A stretch of DNA of 18,965 nucleotides from Flavobacteriales bacterium (GTDB lineage Bacteria > Bacteroidota > Bacteroidia > Flavobacteriales > JADGDT01): positions 1-18,965 of the forward strand of contig JAGLEB010000071.1 in NCBI GenBank assembly GCA_023145275.1, written 5' to 3'. The notes below the pieces were generated by a model that saw only the letters and a program-made list of their open reading frames with translations, was not told where the DNA came from and did no database searches. This document shows, piece by piece, positions 15,281-18,965 of this stretch; the stretch's first letter is position 1; every line of letters begins with the position of its first letter. The translations under genes were made by a program, and so were the position numbers.

Positions 15281-16618
15281 CTATTTCTTTAACTTTTCTA
15301 TTTCAATACTAATATCTCCAGCACCAAGCATCATAATCACCTCACACTTAGTATTATCTATTTCCTCTCTAATTTCGTCTTTATTTATAAAGCTTTTATA
15401 CTTACTTTGAATTGTTTTCAACAAAGTTATGCTCGTAACTCCTTCTATCGGTAATTCTCTTGCTGCGTAAATATCTAGCAATCTAATTTCATCAAATTCG
15501 GCCAAAGCATTTGCAAAATCTTTTGCAAAATCTCTTGTTCGGCTATACAAATGTGGTTGAAAAATCACCATGATTTTCTTTCCTACATACAATTCTCTAG
15601 CTGCATCTAGAGCCGATATAATCTCAAAAGGATGATGAGCATAATCGTCCACAATCGTTTTTCCAGAATATTCAAAAACGTCAAACCTCCTGTATACACC
15701 AGTAAAACTCTCGATTGCTTTAACAATATCCCTTCCATCTAATCCATACTGCTCGGCCATAGCAAATGCCGCTAGCGTATTCTCAATATTATATTTTCCT
15801 GGCAAATTGCTCTTTACATTACTAAAAACAAGCCCTTCAGGATTCACTATATCAAAATTAAACTTAGATTCTCTAACATTAATTCCCGTCGCAAAATAAT
15901 CACTTTTCACGTTAATAGAATAAGTAAGTCCCCTACCTATACCAAGTTCAGTTTTACTAATTAAGACACCTTTATGTGATAATCTATCTAAAAATTCAAA
16001 AAAAGTATCCTCCAATTGTTTCACATCACCGTAAATATCTAGGTGATCTGCATCCATCGATGTAATACAAGCAATATCAGGGCTCAAGGTCAAGAAACTT
16101 CTATCGTACTCGTCGGCCTCAACAACCATAATATCCTTATCGCCAATAATCAGGTTTGAATTATATTTTGATACAATCCCTCCAATAAAAGAGCTAGCAC
16201 CAGTATTACACTCAGCCATAATATGACCTAGCAACGCAGATGTGGTAGTCTTTCCATGAGTACCAGCAACAGCTAAACAAAAAGTATTTCGAGATATGAT
16301 TCCCAATACCTCAGATCTTTTCAATAAGTGATAAGTACTATCTTTAAAATATTTAAGAATTTTATTTGTTGATTGAATTGCAGGAGTATAAACTACCAAG
16401 GTTTTTTTATTTTCTAAAACATCAGCATCAATCGCTGACACAGCATCATCAAAAGTAATATCAATACCCAAACTAGAAAGATTATCTGTAAGCAAGCTAG
16501 GAGTTTTATCGTAGCCCGAAACAGAGATACCTTTTGCCGCAAAAAATTTAGCAAGTGCACTCATACCGATTCCACCGATACCAATAAAATAAACTTTATG
16601 TATGTTATTTAACTCCAT
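15281..16618 (-). CDS. murC: UDP-N-acetylmuramate--L-alanine ligase MurC
   Basis: A cytosolic Mur ligase that adds the first amino acid to UDP-MurNAc using ATP. The 445-residue protein shows the nucleotide-sugar loop FIGIGGIGMSALA (11-23), the ATP P-loop GTHGKTTT (119-126), the EADEYDRSFL segment (167-176) and DADHLD (189-194). It also has GKYNIENTLAA (274-284), RRFD (310-313) and DDYAHHP (324-330), the last marking MurC specifically. Its ATG directly abuts the murG stop codon (TAAATG on the coding strand), which favours re-initiating ribosomes. No ddl gene follows, unlike the E. coli order. Confidence 0.96.
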   Translation of the reverse strand: MELNNIHKVYFIGIGGIGMSALAKFFAAKGISVSGYDKTPSLLTDNLSSLGIDITFDDAVSAIDADVLENKKTLVVYTPAIQSTNKILKYFKDSTYHLLKRSEVLGIISRNTFCLAVAGTHGKTTTSALLGHIMAECNTGASSFIGGIVSKYNSNLIIGDKDIMVVEADEYDRSFLTLSPDIACITSMDADHLDIYGDVKQLEDTFFEFLDRLSHKGVLISKTELGIGRGLTYSINVKSDYFATGINVRESKFNFDIVNPEGLVFSNVKSNLPGKYNIENTLAAFAMAEQYGLDGRDIVKAIESFTGVYRRFDVFEYSGKTIVDDYAHHPFEIISALDAARELYVGKKIMVIFQPHLYSRTRDFAKDFANALAEFDEIRLLDIYAARELPIEGVTSITLLKTIQSKYKSFINKDEIREEIDNTKCEVIMMLGAGDISIEIEKLKK

Positions 16619-17734
16619 TTACTTCAACAACAACTCTACCTCGTTAACTATATCTTTAGAAGCATTTGGCAAAGCCAACTTCTTTATATTTTTCGATAAA
16701 CTATCTATTAATTCTTCGTTTTTTAATATTTCATCTAAACTTGCAATTAGTTCTTCCTCCATTTTATTTTCTGGAATAAGTATAGCTGCTCCTTTAGTAG
16801 ATAGTGCTTTTGCATTAAACGTTTGATGATCTTCAGCAACATTAGGCGAAGGAACAAACACTGTTGGTTTTCCAACTATGCACAATTCTGAAATTGTCCC
16901 AGCACCAGATCTTGTTAAAATAACATCGGCCATAGCATAAGCCATATCCATTCTGTTTAAGAAATCTTGAATTTTGATACCATCATAATTCATTTTTTCC
17001 TGCAGATGCTTATAATCATCTATATACAACTTGCCTGTTTGCCAAACAAGCTGATAATCGTTCTCTTTAACCCAATTCAAAATCTTAGCAACTTGGGCAT
17101 TTACAGCTCTAGCTCCTAAGCTCCCACCGAGTACCAAAACGGTTTTCTTGTCGGTTTTTAACCCAAAATGCTTTGCAGCTTCTTGTTTAGTGATACTGTT
17201 TTCAGTTAAGCCTTGACGAATAGGATTTCCTGTTAAAACAATTTTACTTTTTGGAAAAAATCGCTCCAAGCCCTCGAAGGCAGTACAAATCTTATTCACC
17301 GATTTCGACAACAACTTATTTGTGATTCCCGGGTATGAATTCTGTTCTTGAATCAACGTAGGAATACCTTTTTGCGAGGCTACATACAACAAGGGGCCAC
17401 TTGCAAAACCACCGGTACCAATAACTACATCGGGCTTAAATTCTTTAATCAAACTTCGTGACTTAATCAAGCTTGATATCAACTTAAAAGGAAACGACAA
17501 ATTATCGATCGTCAGTTTTCGTTGAATTCCAGAGATCCACAATCCTTCGATTTCATATCCTGCTTCTGGAACCTTTTCCATCTCCATTCTATCCTCTGCT
17601 CCAACAAATAGAAACTTCGATTCAGGAAATCGAGATCTCAACTCATTTGCAATTGAAACTGCTGGAAATATATGTCCTCCAGTTCCTCCACCGCTTAGCA
17701 TTATGTTATACGACTTCTTCAAGCTCTCCTTCAA
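16619..17734 (-). CDS. murG: Lipid II synthase MurG
   Basis: The membrane-associated glycosyltransferase (GT-B fold) that adds GlcNAc to lipid I to form lipid II. In 371 residues it has the N-terminal loop SGGGTGGHIFPA (14-25), GTGGFASGP (106-114), EQNSYPG (130-136), GGSLGA (203-208), RSGAGTISEL (275-284) and EDHQTFNAKAL (301-311). The start at 17734 overlaps the ftsW gene end by 29 bases. The alternative methionine at residue 12 would remove most of the first strand before the glycine loop, so the overlapping start is preferred. The overlap implies translational coupling with ftsW, placing lipid II production next to its polymerase. Confidence 0.96.
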   Translation of the reverse strand: MKESLKKSYNIMLSGGGTGGHIFPAVSIANELRSRFPESKFLFVGAEDRMEMEKVPEAGYEIEGLWISGIQRKLTIDNLSFPFKLISSLIKSRSLIKEFKPDVVIGTGGFASGPLLYVASQKGIPTLIQEQNSYPGITNKLLSKSVNKICTAFEGLERFFPKSKIVLTGNPIRQGLTENSITKQEAAKHFGLKTDKKTVLVLGGSLGARAVNAQVAKILNWVKENDYQLVWQTGKLYIDDYKHLQEKMNYDGIKIQDFLNRMDMAYAMADVILTRSGAGTISELCIVGKPTVFVPSPNVAEDHQTFNAKALSTKGAAILIPENKMEEELIASLDEILKNEELIDSLSKNIKKLALPNASKDIVNEVELLLK

Positions 17735-18944
17735 TTAATTCGTTAACAATTTCGTTATTATCTGCATTCTCAATAACAGACATTCCCTCTGCTTCTTTTT
17801 CTTCTAGTTCTTGAGTTTCTCTGCTCACACTTATTATCATTCCTATTGCTGCAGCAATCATCCAAATAGATGTTCCTCCACTACTTATCAAGGGCAAAGG
17901 CTGTCCTGTTACGGGCATCAGCCCAACGGCTACTGACATATTCATCAATGCTTGAAGCACTATTGGTATTCCTAAAGCAATTACAAGCAAAGAACCGAAA
18001 ATAGTAGGTGCTTTTCTTGAAATAATCACCATCCTATACATTAAAACAAAGTATAAAGAGAGTATTCCTACAGCTCCAAAAAAACCAAATTCTTCAATTA
18101 TTATTGCATAAATAAAATCTGATGAAGACTGTGGCAAATGATTTTTCTGGATACTCTTTCCAGGGCCTTGACCAAAAACACCACCCATAGCTACAGCGAT
18201 TTTTGCAGACTCTACTTGATATTGCTCTTCTCCATCTTTAGGAGACATAAATGACTCTACCCTATTAGTCCAGGTATGTACTCGATTCGGAAAGGCATCA
18301 GGGAATTTAAGCGCCAAGCTAATAAATATTGATAATAACAAAGCTCCTGCAACAAGCATAACAAGTAAATGCTTTATAGGATATCTACCAATAATTAATA
18401 TTATTCCTAAGTTTAGCGTCAACAAAGCTGCTGTAGAAAAATTTGCTGGCAAAATACTTACAATTACAACAATAATAGGCATCCACAGAGGCAAAAACGC
18501 TTCTTTAAAAGTAACACTCTTGTCTTGAATCTTAGCTAAATATCGAGCTACATAAACATACAGAACAACTGTGGCGATAGATGAAGTTTGAATACTCATT
18601 CCAATAAAAGGCACCTGTATCCATCTACTCGCATTTGCTCCACCAATCTGATTTCCCTGAAGTATTGTAAATATTAACATTACAACAACTACCGGCAAAA
18701 GCAATACTGCGATTGACGAGAAATATTTATACGGCTTTTTATGCACAAAGTACATAATCCCCAATCCAATAATAAGATGCATCCCATGCTTAAAAGTCAT
18801 AGATAAAACCTGCCCAGAGCCAGACCCCCTCCATGCAAGATTACTTATCGCGCTATATACAATAACAAGAGATGCGACCATCATCAAAAAGACAATGCCC
18901 CAAACTTTTTTATCGCCTTTTAAGCTTTGTAAAAATGCTTTCAT
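17706..18944 (-). CDS. ftsW: SEDS peptidoglycan polymerase FtsW
   Basis: An integral membrane glycosyltransferase that polymerises lipid II at the septum together with a class B penicillin-binding protein. The 412-residue chain has about ten hydrophobic segments. It has GGANASRWI (101-109), the extracellular loop with PQSSSDFIYA (271-280) bearing the family's essential aspartate (D276), and GQPLPLISSGGTS (347-359). Two motifs differ from the textbook form: QTSS (119-122) replaces QPSE, and PANFSTA (166-172) replaces EPDFGTA. An acidic cytoplasmic tail of about 40 residues ends the protein. Choice of FtsW over RodA rests on the neighbouring mur and fts genes. The 21 bases upstream to the window edge hold no complete gene; murD would be the expected neighbour. 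Confidence 0.95.
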   Translation of the reverse strand: MKAFLQSLKGDKKVWGIVFLMMVASLVIVYSAISNLAWRGSGSGQVLSMTFKHGMHLIIGLGIMYFVHKKPYKYFSSIAVLLLPVVVVMLIFTILQGNQIGGANASRWIQVPFIGMSIQTSSIATVVLYVYVARYLAKIQDKSVTFKEAFLPLWMPIIVVIVSILPANFSTAALLTLNLGIILIIGRYPIKHLLVMLVAGALLLSIFISLALKFPDAFPNRVHTWTNRVESFMSPKDGEEQYQVESAKIAVAMGGVFGQGPGKSIQKNHLPQSSSDFIYAIIIEEFGFFGAVGILSLYFVLMYRMVIISRKAPTIFGSLLVIALGIPIVLQALMNMSVAVGLMPVTGQPLPLISSGGTSIWMIAAAIGMIISVSRETQELEEKEAEGMSVIENADNNEIVNELIEGELEEVV

Positions 18945-18965
18945 CTGTTAATAATTTTTTTTTAA

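Noticed and set aside
1..18965. CRISPR arrays, insertion sequences, prophage, tRNA or rRNA genes
   Set aside because: I found no regularly spaced repeats, transposase or integrase motifs, or tRNA/rRNA-like sequence on either strand by eye; a covariance-model search was not possible.

Overview
This AT-rich window looks like an ordinary chromosomal core region from a member of the Bacteroidota, probably a marine, Marinilabiliales- or Flavobacteria-like lineage. The rank below phylum is an inference. Four things support the phylum: FtsZ ends in the SNNSFLHDNVD-type tail of that phylum; DnaG has the cysteine-less 'zinc' domain common there; candidate promoters carry the Bacteroidota -7 box TAnnTTTG; and clear Shine-Dalgarno sequences are scarce. 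I see no insertion sequence, prophage, CRISPR array, tRNA or rRNA, and no stretch over 300 bases without a gene.

Positions 1-438 hold a leftward promoter with an overlapping palindromic operator-like site, which probably serves a gene beyond the left edge. They also hold a small 57-codon cysteine-rich gene on the minus strand (DUF5522-like). Positions 439-7124 run rightward: a secreted glucosaminidase with two LysM repeats, a large lipoprotein with a predicted C-terminal beta-propeller, a long-chain polyprenyl diphosphate synthase, and DNA primase. The last three are tightly spaced and probably cotranscribed from a promoter near 1411. A strong bidirectional terminator at 7155-7190 closes this unit.

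Positions 7228-8882 hold a NarL-type response regulator (leftward) and a nearly sensorless histidine kinase (rightward), divergent around a 107-base intergenic region with a TAnnTTTG box on each strand. An HMG-CoA lyase-like enzyme and a minimal rhomboid protease follow and are probably cotranscribed. A second bidirectional terminator lies at 10413-10440.

Positions 10499-18944 (minus strand) are the distal half of a division and cell wall (dcw) cluster, read as ftsW-murG-murC-ftsQ-ftsA-ftsZ-yqeY. Junctions are nearly all overlapping, abutting or 2 bases apart; only ftsA-ftsZ has a real gap (75 bases). MurG and MurC act in consecutive parts of peptidoglycan precursor supply, FtsW polymerises the precursor at the septum, FtsQ recruits divisome partners, FtsA tethers FtsZ filaments to the membrane, and YqeY is a conserved passenger. 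There is no ddl gene between murC and ftsQ.

I did not find a clearly new multi-gene system. The items most worth following are the operator-promoter at the left edge, the DUF5522-like miniprotein, the propeller lipoprotein, the metal-ligand-free primase domain, and the long acidic FtsZ linker with a recurring short motif.
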